From a bacterium (GTDB taxonomy: Bacteria; SZUA-182; DTGQ01): 64,000 nt of DNA. A program made the position numbers and the translations under genes. A model generated the notes under the pieces. That model saw nothing but the letters and a program-made list of their open reading frames with translations. It had not been told where the DNA came from and did no database searches. Position 1 is the stretch's first letter, and each line of letters begins with the position of its first letter. The stretch is from positions 1 through 64,000 of the forward strand of contig JBFLZW010000018.1 of NCBI GenBank assembly GCA_040755755.1, written 5' to 3'. This document shows, in pieces, positions 31,050 to 39,959 of this stretch.

Positions 31050-33210
31050 GCGGGGAGGTAGTGCTCCTTGGCTCAAAGGGAAGGTAGATGCTCATGATGG
31101 TTCCCTTACCTGGCTCGCTTTGCAGGTAAATTTCGCCCCCATGCTGCTGAATGATACTGTGAACGATGGATAATCCCAGTCCGGTTCCTTTGGACGAGGT
31201 CGAGAAAAATGGCTCGAAGATCCTCTTCTGAACTTCCGGTAAGATCCCTGTGCCGGTATCCTGGATAACGATGCAGACTGCCTGACCGGTGATTTGAGAG
31301 CCATTGCCATCGATGAAAGCATGCTGATGAAGGGAAGTCTGAATAATCAATCTTCCTCCCGCCGGCATGGCGTTCAGAGAATTTATGACGAGGTTTAAAA
31401 ACACCTGCTGCATCTTCTGAGCATCATGAATAATCGGCGGGATATCGGTCTGATAGTCAGTCTGTAATTGAATGCGGTGCTCTTTCATTCTTTCTCTGAG
31501 CAGAGCCAGGGCAAGATCCAGAGACTTATGAATATCACCTCGTTCAAAAACCAATGGTGCCGGACGGGAAAATCTGGAGAGATTGTTTATCAGATGCTCC
31601 AGCCTCCGGCACTCCCGTAAAATTCTCTCCAGATCTTCGGCTGCCGGACTGCCCGGCGGCAGGGAATCGTGAACCAACTCAGCCAGCATCCCGATGCCGA
31701 CCAGAGGATTCTTGATTTCGTGGGCAATGCAGGCGGCCTGCTTTCCTAACAGGCTCAGCCGTTCCCGGTGCTGCAATTCCTGCTCCAGCATTTTTTCCTT
31801 GGTAATGATGCGGGCAAAAATCACGGCGGCTGTTGTCTCTCCCTCGCCATTGACCAGGGGATAGGCATAAAGGTTCGTAGTCTCCTGAAAGATAATCTGC
31901 TCCAGCCTCTGCGCCTGATGAGTTGACTTTGTCTTGGGAATCGGGCAGTCAGGGCAGGGGCTTTCCCGTTCGCGGATAAATTGAAAGCATTTCCTGCCTT
32001 CAATCTCCTTCTCCGGCTGACCGCAGATCTTGATAAATGCCTTGTTCACGATTTGCAGGCGATAATCGATATCGATCATATACACCAGGTCGGTAATCCC
32101 GTCGAAAGCTGATTGAAATTTCTCCTTCTGTTCCTTTTCCCAATCAATCCGCTTACGATGGATTATAATAATCACTACCTGCACAAACGACAGGGCTACC
32201 AGGATAAAGGAGATGACGAACAGCAGCCACTGCCAGGCGCTCTTCAGTACCCTGCGCTCCCAGTGGTCCATCTTGATGGCCGGAGTGGTTACCGCGATCG
32301 ACCAGGTGGTCCCTGGAAGCCGGACTGGCGTGAAATTCAGGTAATATTTTTCCAGCGGCCCTTTGTGAGGACCATGATCATAATAATACTCTGTTCCTGT
32401 TTCCTTCTCCAGCATTCTCTCCCGGACAATCCGGTTCAGGCTGTGGGCGTTCCCTTCCGAAGCCTTTTCCTGATGCACCTGAAAAATCTTTTTGCCGATC
32501 CACGCTTTTTTCTCATGAGATAAGACGGTTCCCTGCTCGTCAACCAGCCAAAATGAAGAGTAATCATGGAGATGGGAATAATGATTCTGGCAGAGGTTAT
32601 CAATAACGGCCAGATCGAGGAACAGGACCAGCACCCCCAGAAAAGTCTTTTCCTCTCCCGGGGTTTCGCTTCCAGTCCGGTCAGTGTAAAGCGGCAGCGA
32701 AACAGGGATACCGGTAATGCCAACCCCCTGCTCATATTGACTGCTGATATACGGTGACTGCCTCAGACCATGATGAAACTGACTTACGGCATTCTGGAAA
32801 AAGTCGGTCTTTGAGAAATCTTTCAGTTGCATTTCCTGCCAGCGGGGAATTGAAGGATAAAAATATTCGTATCTCCCCTGCTCATTCATGATCCCGATAT
32901 GGGAAACCTGGTCATGCATCAATTCATAATAAATTTGCAGATTGAACAGGACTTCATCAGCTTTCAACTGACGCAGAGGATATAGTCTGGCCAGGGTAGT
33001 CAGCTTTTCCTGCAATTCGTGCATGAGGTGTTCCATGTCGGAAGCGATTTCCCTGATAATCATCACCTGACTCTCGTTAACCTGACTGATGATTTCTCTT
33101 CCGGCATTGATATGGAGCCCCTGAGCAACCAGAATGACAATCCCGATAATGAGCAGATAAATAGACAGGGCTTTAAAGTTTGATTTTCTAAAAATTTTTT
33201 TGGTGAACAT
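31012..33210 (-). CDS. Membrane sensor histidine kinase with Cys-containing PAS
   Basis: A 732-residue kinase. TM1 lies at about 13-32. A large periplasmic Cache-type sensor follows (YEYFYPSIPRWQEM, GVLVLFLDLAVI, GTTWSIAVTTP), TM2 is at about 335-360, and a PAS domain (about 370-470) carries CGQPEKEIEGRKC, then CPDCP. HisKA has CIAHEIKNPLVGIGMLAELV, and the ATPase has LVINSLNAMPAGG, DTGTGI and GTGLGLSIVHSII. ATG 33210 is preferred to the TTG at 33216. It starts 9 bp after the NtrC-type regulator and forms a kinase/regulator pair with it. Its 3' end overlaps the convergent selenoprotein gene. Confidence 0.92.
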   Translation of the reverse strand: MFTKKIFRKSNFKALSIYLLIIGIVILVAQGLHINAGREIISQVNESQVMIIREIASDMEHLMHELQEKLTTLARLYPLRQLKADEVLFNLQIYYELMHDQVSHIGIMNEQGRYEYFYPSIPRWQEMQLKDFSKTDFFQNAVSQFHHGLRQSPYISSQYEQGVGITGIPVSLPLYTDRTGSETPGEEKTFLGVLVLFLDLAVIDNLCQNHYSHLHDYSSFWLVDEQGTVLSHEKKAWIGKKIFQVHQEKASEGNAHSLNRIVRERMLEKETGTEYYYDHGPHKGPLEKYYLNFTPVRLPGTTWSIAVTTPAIKMDHWERRVLKSAWQWLLFVISFILVALSFVQVVIIIIHRKRIDWEKEQKEKFQSAFDGITDLVYMIDIDYRLQIVNKAFIKICGQPEKEIEGRKCFQFIRERESPCPDCPIPKTKSTHQAQRLEQIIFQETTNLYAYPLVNGEGETTAAVIFARIITKEKMLEQELQHRERLSLLGKQAACIAHEIKNPLVGIGMLAELVHDSLPPGSPAAEDLERILRECRRLEHLINNLSRFSRPAPLVFERGDIHKSLDLALALLRERMKEHRIQLQTDYQTDIPPIIHDAQKMQQVFLNLVINSLNAMPAGGRLIIQTSLHQHAFIDGNGSQITGQAVCIVIQDTGTGILPEVQKRIFEPFFSTSSKGTGLGLSIVHSIIQQHGGEIYLQSEPGKGTIMSIYLPFEPRSTTSPLIETLPDIEHYQ

Positions 33211-33219
33211 GGTCAACCG

Positions 33220-34614
33220 CTATAAGTAATCATTGAGCTGATATTCCTTGATCTTCTTGAATAAAGTTGACCGGGCGATTCCCAGGATCGCTGCGGCATG
33301 GGCTTTATTGCCTCCCGTTTCCCTCAGTATCTCCAGAATATAGTGTCTCTCCATTTCCTCGAGCTTTAACCTGGTTCCGGTCCTGCCTTCCTCTTTTCCA
33401 TCTTCCGCAGCCAACTGATGGAGAGGCTGGTCATCAGACCTCGATGTTTTAAAAAAATCCAGGGAGCTTGCGGTTATGACATTTCCCTCCTCCATGATCA
33501 TAGCCCGCTCAACGATGTTTTTCAACTCCCGGATATTGCCGGGGTAGTCATAATCCATGGCGATCCTGAGTGCATCAGGATGTATTCCCTGGACATTCTT
33601 ATGAAAATCCTGATTGAATTTGTCAATGAAATGCTGGATCAGAAGGGGAATATCCTCTTTTCTCCTGCGCAGGGGAGGAACCCGGATTAAAAAGACATTC
33701 AGCCGGTAATATAAATCATGCCGGAACGATCCCTCTTCGACCATCCTGCCCAATTCATTGTTCGTAGCGGCAATCACACTGATGTTCACCGATATATCCT
33801 TGATTCCTCCAATCCTGCGGAAAGATCTCTGCTCCAAAAACCGCAGCAGCTTTGCCTGCATGGCCAGATCCAGAGTCCCGATCTCGTCGAGAAAGAGGGT
33901 TCCCCCATCCGCCAGTTCCACCAGGCCGGCTTTCCTGCTTTTGGCATCCGTAAATGCACCCCGCTCAAAGCCAAAAAGCTCGCTTTCCATCAGTGAATTC
34001 GGCAGCGCAGAGCAACTGATATCAATGAAGGGGTTTCCCGCCCTGCCACTCTGCCGGTGAATGGTCCTGGCCACCAGTTCCTTGCCGGTACCGCTTTCCC
34101 CAACGATCAGGACCGTACACTGATCGATCTGGGATATTTTTTTTATCAGAAAGCTGACCTCCTGAATCTGCTGGCTGCTGCCTACCAGATTTATGGCCTC
34201 ATATTGGCGGTCGATTTCCGCCCGCAGGATTTTGACCTCCCGGTGCAGCCTTTTGGTTTCCAGCGCTTTCCTGGCCACCAGCCGTAACTCTTCCATATCG
34301 GAGCTCTTGGTAAGATAATCATAGGCTCCCATTTTCATGGCCTGCACAGCCATATGGACATCCCCATAAGCGGTAAGAACGATAACCAGAACATCAGGAA
34401 ATTCCTTCTTGATCCGCTCCAGTAAGGGAATCCCGCTTAAACCCGGCATAAAAAGATCCAGAAAAACCAGATGAAAGTCCTCCCGGACCAATTTTTCCAG
34501 CGCTTCTTCCCCGCTTTTAACCCAGGAGGTCTGATACCCATCCTTCACCAGCCAGCGTGATATTCCCAGTCCCACGCTCTCCTCATCATCTACAACCAGA
34601 ATTTTAAAAGCCAT
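33220..34614 (-). CDS. NtrC-family sigma-54-dependent response regulator
   Basis: A 464-residue regulator. The receiver is at 1-120 (VVDDEES, FLDLFMPGLSG, LTAYGD, LTKSS). The AAA+ domain is at about 150-385 with Walker A GESGTGKELVA, the loop GAFTDA (in place of GAFTGA), Walker B GGTLFLDEIGTL, and RLNVFLIRVPPLRRRKEDI. The Fis-type helix-turn-helix ends the protein (ILRETGGNKAHAAAILGIARSTLFKKI). It activates sigma-54 promoters when phosphorylated, probably by the kinase encoded 9 bp downstream. The targets are unknown; no clear -24/-12 site was found nearby. Confidence 0.94.
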   Translation of the reverse strand: MAFKILVVDDEESVGLGISRWLVKDGYQTSWVKSGEEALEKLVREDFHLVFLDLFMPGLSGIPLLERIKKEFPDVLVIVLTAYGDVHMAVQAMKMGAYDYLTKSSDMEELRLVARKALETKRLHREVKILRAEIDRQYEAINLVGSSQQIQEVSFLIKKISQIDQCTVLIVGESGTGKELVARTIHRQSGRAGNPFIDISCSALPNSLMESELFGFERGAFTDAKSRKAGLVELADGGTLFLDEIGTLDLAMQAKLLRFLEQRSFRRIGGIKDISVNISVIAATNNELGRMVEEGSFRHDLYYRLNVFLIRVPPLRRRKEDIPLLIQHFIDKFNQDFHKNVQGIHPDALRIAMDYDYPGNIRELKNIVERAMIMEEGNVITASSLDFFKTSRSDDQPLHQLAAEDGKEEGRTGTRLKLEEMERHYILEILRETGGNKAHAAAILGIARSTLFKKIKEYQLNDYL

Positions 34615-34751
34615 ACACTTCGATCCCTCAAAATTATGCTCTCTTGCATTTCCCTGGTCAAAATACAGACAGACTCATGCCTATACCTATAAAATTATAA
34701 TTCAAAACTCTCGATAAGCCAAATCTGTAATCCAATTAAATGCAAATGTAA

Positions 34752-34916
34752 CTACTCAAGGTTGTCAAGGTTGTAGGCGGACTCTATGGCCTGGGACTTT
34801 ACGGTCTTGGATATCCCCTAGGCTTCGGCCTCTTGAGAATGGACTATTATAGCGGCCTGTTGGGATGCATTTATAGCAGCCCGTTATTAGGATGCATGCA
34901 GAGCTTGCTTGGCTGA
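34752..34916 (+). pseudogene. Relic of a Gly/Leu/Tyr-repeat secreted protein
   Basis: A 54-codon frame between a TAA and a TGA encodes GGLYGLGLYGLGYPLGFGLL and then two related LLGC-type segments. The composition is like repeat tails of exported Gly/Tyr-rich proteins. There is no start codon with a ribosome site. It is likely a remnant. Confidence 0.4.
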
Positions 34917-35003
34917 GTCTTCCTCGGTGGTCTTCGGCGGCATGATGGGAACCTGGCGAATGACACTTTCAATCGTTCAGTAATTATGTTTTTTGAACCC
35001 TTC

Positions 35004-35330
35004 TTATCCGTCCCGGCTCCCGTCTCCTGAGCTTTGCACAATCAGGGTTTCAATTTCCTGGAAGCTTGCTGCTGTTCTGATCGCTTCTTTAATCTTCTCC
35101 AACTGCTCGATAGAATCTATCTGATCGATCTGCCCGGAGAGCCGCAAACCCTCCTCCCCAAACTTTAACTCCAGCCCCAGGGCAACAGCCTCGAGCAGAC
35201 CCTGCCTCAATCCCCGTTGTCTGCCTATTCTTTCGGCGGTAGTCACATAAGCTATCTTCTTTTCCTCCTCATACGCTTCGATCTGCTCGTGAAATTGACA
35301 AGGGGATATCTTCTCCCTCGCCCCATTCAA
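35004..35330 (-). pseudogene. C-terminal fragment of an Rpn-family nuclease
   Basis: The frame encodes the typical tail of Rpn/PD-(D/E)XK transposase-like proteins: FHEQIEAYEEEKKIAYVTTAERIG, RQGLLEAVALGLELKFGEEGLRL, then a helical end. The nuclease domain is absent. The first codons come from the palindrome at 35311-35348, so the repeat sits exactly at the break point. The only start is TTG or another weak codon inside the hairpin. It may be dead, or a free-standing C-terminal domain. Confidence 0.65.
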
Positions 35331-35348
35331 GAAGGGGGCGAGGGAGAA
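35311..35348. repeat. TTCTCCCTCGCCCC palindrome at Rpn break point
   Basis: A 14-bp perfect stem (35311-35324 and 35335-35348) with a ten-base loop; the same family as 1249-1296. It lies at the truncated 5' end of the Rpn fragment. Confidence 0.75.
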
Positions 35349-35367
35349 AACAGTATATTAACACGAT

Positions 35368-37524
35368 CTACCAGCCCCAGCATTGTGACAGAGGATACCC
35401 GGATTCATCCACCATCTCTAAGCTGCAACCATCGGTCTCCTCAATAAGACGGATATTCATTTCCCTCTGCCTCCACTCCCCTGATTCATCGTAACAATAA
35501 TAGCACAAATCTGAAGAAGCGTTTCCACAGCCTTCCAGGTTAACCTCGAGTGTACTATTAAATGATTCTCCGTTCCACATTCCACATTGCCAACAGGGTA
35601 TACCCTGCGACGCTACGTCAAAGGAATAGTACCCATAAGGATCGGTATAAGCGATTATATCAAAACCCTGCCGGTATATTCTCACCGGGACACCTGGCCC
35701 TGCCGGGGAGCCGTCAGGGTCAAAAACAGTTCCATAAAAAGAAACGTAACGATCTCTGCAAAGCTCTACACCGGTCCAACACTCACCTTGGGTTCCGTCA
35801 CTACCTGTTGCTGCAAACCTGAGCTCGGCATAAGAAGACTCCCACCAGTCAGGAGGAGTCCACCGGGCGGTAAAAATTGTACCGGAGGGTGAAGGTCCAT
35901 CCGGTGTTGTAGGTAATGGAACACCATGCGGATCATACCACTGGCCGGTTATACCATGCTGATCATCCGTTACTTCAGCATATAAGGTAACAGGTTCAAA
36001 AGCGCCATTGACATACTGTACATATGGAGGCTCGGTCCAACAGGTCACACTGGGAGGTCGATCAAAGGATTGAAGCGGGAGAATGCCGTTATTTCCCTCA
36101 TTGGGGCCACCACTTCCGGTGACGGGGTCATCGCTGTCTAAAAATCTGCACAGATCAACCTGATAATTGCTGAGGCAACTTGCATTATCCACCGGGACAG
36201 TAAAGATGGTGGCACTCGCGCTGTCGGTCGAAACACGGTAAGTTCCATCACCATTTCGAACCAGATAGTAGTTTATGCCAGATATCATGGTATATACCCG
36301 TATCTGTTCCGGAGGACCTGCAGGCATGCTTTTCTTGACGGTAAGGGAAGATATGCTTTCTCCTGAACAGGGCGGCTGCGGATCATTACCATCGCAATTG
36401 CATGGCCGTTGTGGAGATACACCGGAATAGGTCACACCTTCTCCATACCAGAAAAGATCGGTAATTGGATTGCCGGTGTCATTGTCCACAAAGGTAAACT
36501 TGAAACAAGCGTGGGTATCGATCGGACGATCATAATTCCACCAGGTGAAATGGGTAACTGTGCCACAGATCCAAAGGCCTGCTGCGCCCCGGTCTTCAAC
36601 TATTCCTTCACCCTCCTCCTGCCAAAGGCCGGTAGCCGGATCGTAGTACCAGAGAGGAATGTGATCGCCTTCATTCACTGACAGGCCGGCAGGGACTTTC
36701 ATACCGACTGTGGCAGGTCCGGGCAGGGAGGTTATGGGATTGCCGTTCTGGTCTTTGAGGTCAAATTCCATAACACCAAAACTTTCAAGCAGTACCGGCT
36801 GTCCACCATCCGCCGGAGCCGCCAGGAAGTCCGATCCGGGAAATGAAGCAACTTCAGATGACGTGGGATCGATATGGGTAATAGTACCTGTTATCTGAGT
36901 CACGCCCGAAGGCAGCGATGTCGAAGGTATGGTCAATTCTCCAACGTTCTGCCCGTTGCTGAGGATCTCAACTCCTGATATGACCTCATCCATATCGGTG
37001 ATCCGGTGCGATACCGCTACCAGCTTTATCTCCACCTGATAGCTGAATTTGCCTTCTTCATAGAGCACATTAGCGTATCCGGTAGCATACCCATCTTTTG
37101 TCACCTTGATTGGAAATACCGTATCGGCAGGACGAGTTAACAACTCGGTCTGGGCAACTCCTGCGGAGAAGCTGCCATTGACATCCGTTGATGTGGTAAC
37201 AGTGCCGGTGCCGATGGATACTGTCGCGCCGACTATCGGAGTCATTCCACTGCCAGTCACAACACCCCGAATGGTAAAATCACACGGCAGATCAGCTTCA
37301 TTACAGTCCTGATCGATAGTATCTCCGCAGATTTCCTGAGCACCAGGATGAATCCTGGTATCATTGTCATTGCAGTCAGTGTTGTTCTCTCCATAGCCCT
37401 CCGGAGCCGAGGGAGCATGAACAGTATCGGCAGGGTTGCCAAAGCCATCCCCGTCAGCATCTCTATAGTAGGCAGGAAGAGCCCCCTCGAACCTTTCCAC
37501 CTCAACAGTATACGTCAACTGCAT
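35368..37524 (-). CDS. MopE-type secreted protein, part downstream of an in-frame UAG
   Basis: A 718-codon frame in the same register as the gene at 37528-37893, separated from it only by TAG-CGT. It opens with MQLTYTVEVERF, which completes the final beta strands of the upstream domain. A MopE copper-binding-type motif follows (YYRDADGDGFGNPADTV, TDCNDNDTRIHPGAQEICGD, IDQDCN), then carboxypeptidase-regulatory-like Ig folds (GVVTGSGMTPIVGATVSIG; YGTVFDPDGSPAGPGVPV) and a Cys-rich tail. No signal peptide or ribosome site precedes the ATG at 37524, so expression needs readthrough, reinitiation or absence of the UAG in the living genome. Confidence 0.8.
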   Translation of the reverse strand: MQLTYTVEVERFEGALPAYYRDADGDGFGNPADTVHAPSAPEGYGENNTDCNDNDTRIHPGAQEICGDTIDQDCNEADLPCDFTIRGVVTGSGMTPIVGATVSIGTGTVTTSTDVNGSFSAGVAQTELLTRPADTVFPIKVTKDGYATGYANVLYEEGKFSYQVEIKLVAVSHRITDMDEVISGVEILSNGQNVGELTIPSTSLPSGVTQITGTITHIDPTSSEVASFPGSDFLAAPADGGQPVLLESFGVMEFDLKDQNGNPITSLPGPATVGMKVPAGLSVNEGDHIPLWYYDPATGLWQEEGEGIVEDRGAAGLWICGTVTHFTWWNYDRPIDTHACFKFTFVDNDTGNPITDLFWYGEGVTYSGVSPQRPCNCDGNDPQPPCSGESISSLTVKKSMPAGPPEQIRVYTMISGINYYLVRNGDGTYRVSTDSASATIFTVPVDNASCLSNYQVDLCRFLDSDDPVTGSGGPNEGNNGILPLQSFDRPPSVTCWTEPPYVQYVNGAFEPVTLYAEVTDDQHGITGQWYDPHGVPLPTTPDGPSPSGTIFTARWTPPDWWESSYAELRFAATGSDGTQGECWTGVELCRDRYVSFYGTVFDPDGSPAGPGVPVRIYRQGFDIIAYTDPYGYYSFDVASQGIPCWQCGMWNGESFNSTLEVNLEGCGNASSDLCYYCYDESGEWRQREMNIRLIEETDGCSLEMVDESGYPLSQCWGW

Positions 37525-37527
37525 ACG

Positions 37528-37893
37528 CTAAGATTGAAAATTCACCCGCACAGTTTTTGAAGCGTGCGGTGATAAGGTTTCCCCATTCCCCAAAAAATAA
37601 AAATACGGGGTTCCACCTTCATATCCGTCAGGTCCCGAAGGTGTGGCTGAAACAGGAATACTTGTACTGGTGATAAGGAAACGGGCTGGCCAGGTAATAG
37701 CTGCTCCAGAATTATTTGTTATTTTGACATAAGAAAAGAAAACATGGTTTAATCGATCATAAGATTGCCGTGTTGTCGTGACCGTAACCTGACCGGAAAT
37801 ATCAACCCAGGCGGCTTGAGCCGTTTTACCGTATATGAATACTTCTGAAAGCATTATGGCAGCACAGAGTAAAAATGATAATTTTTTTCTCAT
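37528..37893 (-). CDS. N-terminal part of the MopE-type protein, ending at UAG
   Basis: A 121-residue piece with signal peptide (MRKKLSFLLCAAIMLSEVF, cleavage near AQA) and a beta-sandwich domain (QSYDRLNHVFFSYVKITNNSG, LITSTSIP, GGTPYFYF, GETLSPHASKTVRVNF). The domain normally ends with an RxxFTYTV-type strand, found immediately after the UAG at 37528-37530 in the same frame. ATG 37893 is chosen because AAAGGGAG lies upstream. The whole 845-codon frame (35368-37902) is otherwise free of stops, so the split looks recent or programmed. Confidence 0.8.
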   Translation of the reverse strand: MRKKLSFLLCAAIMLSEVFIYGKTAQAAWVDISGQVTVTTTRQSYDRLNHVFFSYVKITNNSGAAITWPARFLITSTSIPVSATPSGPDGYEGGTPYFYFLGNGETLSPHASKTVRVNFQS

Positions 37894-37941
37894 CGTTCCC
37901 AACTCCCTTTCTCTTTTTTGTTGACCATAAAGGATAAATAC

Positions 37942-38700
37942 TTATTCATGTGGAAAACCCGTGAGCCTTTTCCCTTTGGCAAAGGATGCCCATATAAGAA
38001 CAAGAAGGAGTAAAGCCAGAATTACCATGCTCAGAGTACCTGATATCGGGACAGGAGTTGCCGGGGCAGAAACTGTACTGAAAGCAATATTGTCGAGAAC
38101 AAGATATGAGGGTGTATACAACGTGACATACCCTGGCATTACAGCAAATTCCAGGGACAAGTCACCGAGAGATAGGCCCAGAGGGTTGTTATTGACCAAG
38201 CCGGTAATATCGATTTGAGCGGTTTCCCCTAAGCTGTAACCTCCATCATCAATAAGAAGACCGGGATTTCCATCAGCCCCATAGGTGTTATTGGAGGCGT
38301 CTCTAAAATAGACTTGAAAATAGTCATCATTGGTGGTTGAGCCATTCGTTAAAAAATCAATATCGTAAAATCTCCAGGTGAAATTCAAAAAAGATAAAGA
38401 ACCTGGATTCCGGCTCAATCCGAGATTATCCTGAAAAAGATAGTTCATTGGATAATGGTCACTCGGGCCATCTGTTTCAATCTCTGCTGCCTGCCCTGAA
38501 GATAGAGGGCTTGCGGTTAATTGGAACTCAGGCTCAATTGTTCCTGACCGGGAAGAAGGTGAAAAGTCTGCACTCTCACCTTCCCATCCATTCCATTCAT
38601 TCTCAAAGTTCCCGTTGACTATACTCGCTGCATGTGCCGCTGCAGTTACAATACAAGCTATTGCCAGGATAAAAAAGATGCCGCAATGTTTCTTTTCCAT
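37942..38700 (-). CDS. Exported protein with CTERM-like sorting tail
   Basis: A 252-residue protein with signal peptide (about 1-25), a beta-rich body (SIVNGNFENEWNGWEGE, typical of PEP-CTERM-associated proteins with an early GNFE motif), and a C-terminal tripartite tail: a VPISG motif, a hydrophobic helix (LSMVILALLLLVLIWASF) and a basic end (AKGKR). This resembles exosortase/CTERM substrates, though the exact PEP motif is absent. It is transcribed in the direction of the MopE-type gene 40 bp downstream. No exosortase is in the window. A role in biofilm or surface material is plausible. Confidence 0.75.
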   Translation of the reverse strand: MEKKHCGIFFILAIACIVTAAAHAASIVNGNFENEWNGWEGESADFSPSSRSGTIEPEFQLTASPLSSGQAAEIETDGPSDHYPMNYLFQDNLGLSRNPGSLSFLNFTWRFYDIDFLTNGSTTNDDYFQVYFRDASNNTYGADGNPGLLIDDGGYSLGETAQIDITGLVNNNPLGLSLGDLSLEFAVMPGYVTLYTPSYLVLDNIAFSTVSAPATPVPISGTLSMVILALLLLVLIWASFAKGKRLTGFPHE

Positions 38701-39241
38701 AGTCTTCCTCCACCTTAAATAGTTAATATTTAATATTGAATCTTAAAAGAATATTGAATCTTAAAAGCTCTACTTTATTGCACTGAAGTGTTGAGAAGGG
38801 AAAAGCATTGGGAACTTATAAAAGAGCATGGCATGATTCAGCTCAGGATCATGGGATGTGAAGTTAACAAGTGAGTAATCAGCAATATCTCTTCAACGAC
38901 TTGATCAGATAGAGCAGTACCCGGCAAGGTACAATGATAAATTAAATGCAAAAATCATGCTGATTTTATTTTAACTTTATTATTAGTAAATATATGTAAT
39001 TATTAATGTAATAATAATTTAATACCGAAATCTATTGCATAGTATGAATAAAAATGCAGCATTCGCCTCCTATTCCATAGAGAAAGTTATAAAATATAGA
39101 CACTTATATGTGTGTGATAGCCATCACGCATTTGTCACTCCCGTGAAGCCTGTCCCCGCAGGCTTTAAGCGGTAAAGTGAGGAATTCAGAGATTGCAGTC
39201 TCTGGATTCCTCCTTCGGGAGAAAAAATCCTGACAGCCCCC
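38701..39241. other. AT-rich gap with hairpins, no gene
   Basis: AT-rich from 38940 to 39110. From 39143 to 39210 two hairpins occur: AAGCCTG/CAGGCTT with a CCCC-type loop, and a GGAATTCAGAGA/TCTCTGGATTCC hairpin. No gene or known RNA was recognised. Confidence 0.5.
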
Positions 39242-39949
39242 TGCCATAATAAGGGATTAGGCGCTTACTCTTTAAAATATCATAATCTACCGCTGCCTGA
39301 TCTGGGACCTGAGGGCGAAGTGATCGGTATTGTTGAAAATTTCCAGAACATCGATGAGCGAAAACGCACCGAAGAGATGCTCCAGCGCGCAAAAATGGTT
39401 ATCGAGAACAGTCCGACCGTGCTTTTTCGCTGGAAGGCTGAAAAAGGATGGCCGGTCGAGTTTGTTACCGAAAAGGTGCTGGACCTGAACGCCCTGATCA
39501 GCGATATGGAAAAGATGCTGCACCGACTTATTGGCGAGGACATTACCCTGGCAGTGACCCTTGATCCGAATATCGAGCGGATAAAAGCTGACCCCGGCCA
39601 GATCGAGCAGGTCATCATGAACCTGGCTGTAAATGCCAGGGACGCCATGCCGAGGGGAGGCAGGCTGACCATTGAGGCTGTCAGAATCTTTGACCGGGAA
39701 AAGGAGGACTTCCATTTGCTTTTCAGCGACGTAGCCCTCCCGGATAAAAATGGCCTTGAGCTCGTTGATCAGCTTCTTTCCCGCAAACCCGGCCTCAAAG
39801 TCCTTCTCTGCAGCGGCTATACCAAAAGAAACCTTATACCCTCAACGATATGCTGCAAGCCGTCAGAGATGCTCTCCGGGTGGACTGACATCCTGAACTG
39901 CTTTTGCTTTTGGAGAGATGCCTGTCATTATGCCTTCTCAACAGCCTGA
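39242..39949 (+). pseudogene. Internally deleted hybrid histidine kinase relic
   Basis: One open frame joins incomplete pieces of a hybrid kinase: the end of a PAS (GEVIGIVENFQNIDERKRTEEM), the start of a second PAS that stops at EFVTEK, part of the ATPase domain (LNALISDMEKMLHRLIGED, VIMNLAVNARDAMPRGG) that stops at LTIEAV, and a receiver lacking its N-terminal half (LLFSDVALPDKNGLELVDQLL, LLCSGYT). The phospho-His box, the ATP lid and the first receiver strands are missing, all by in-frame deletions. The last ~35 codons read as unrelated sequence. It has no start with a ribosome site. Confidence 0.7.
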
Positions 39950-39959
39950 GTAGTTACCA

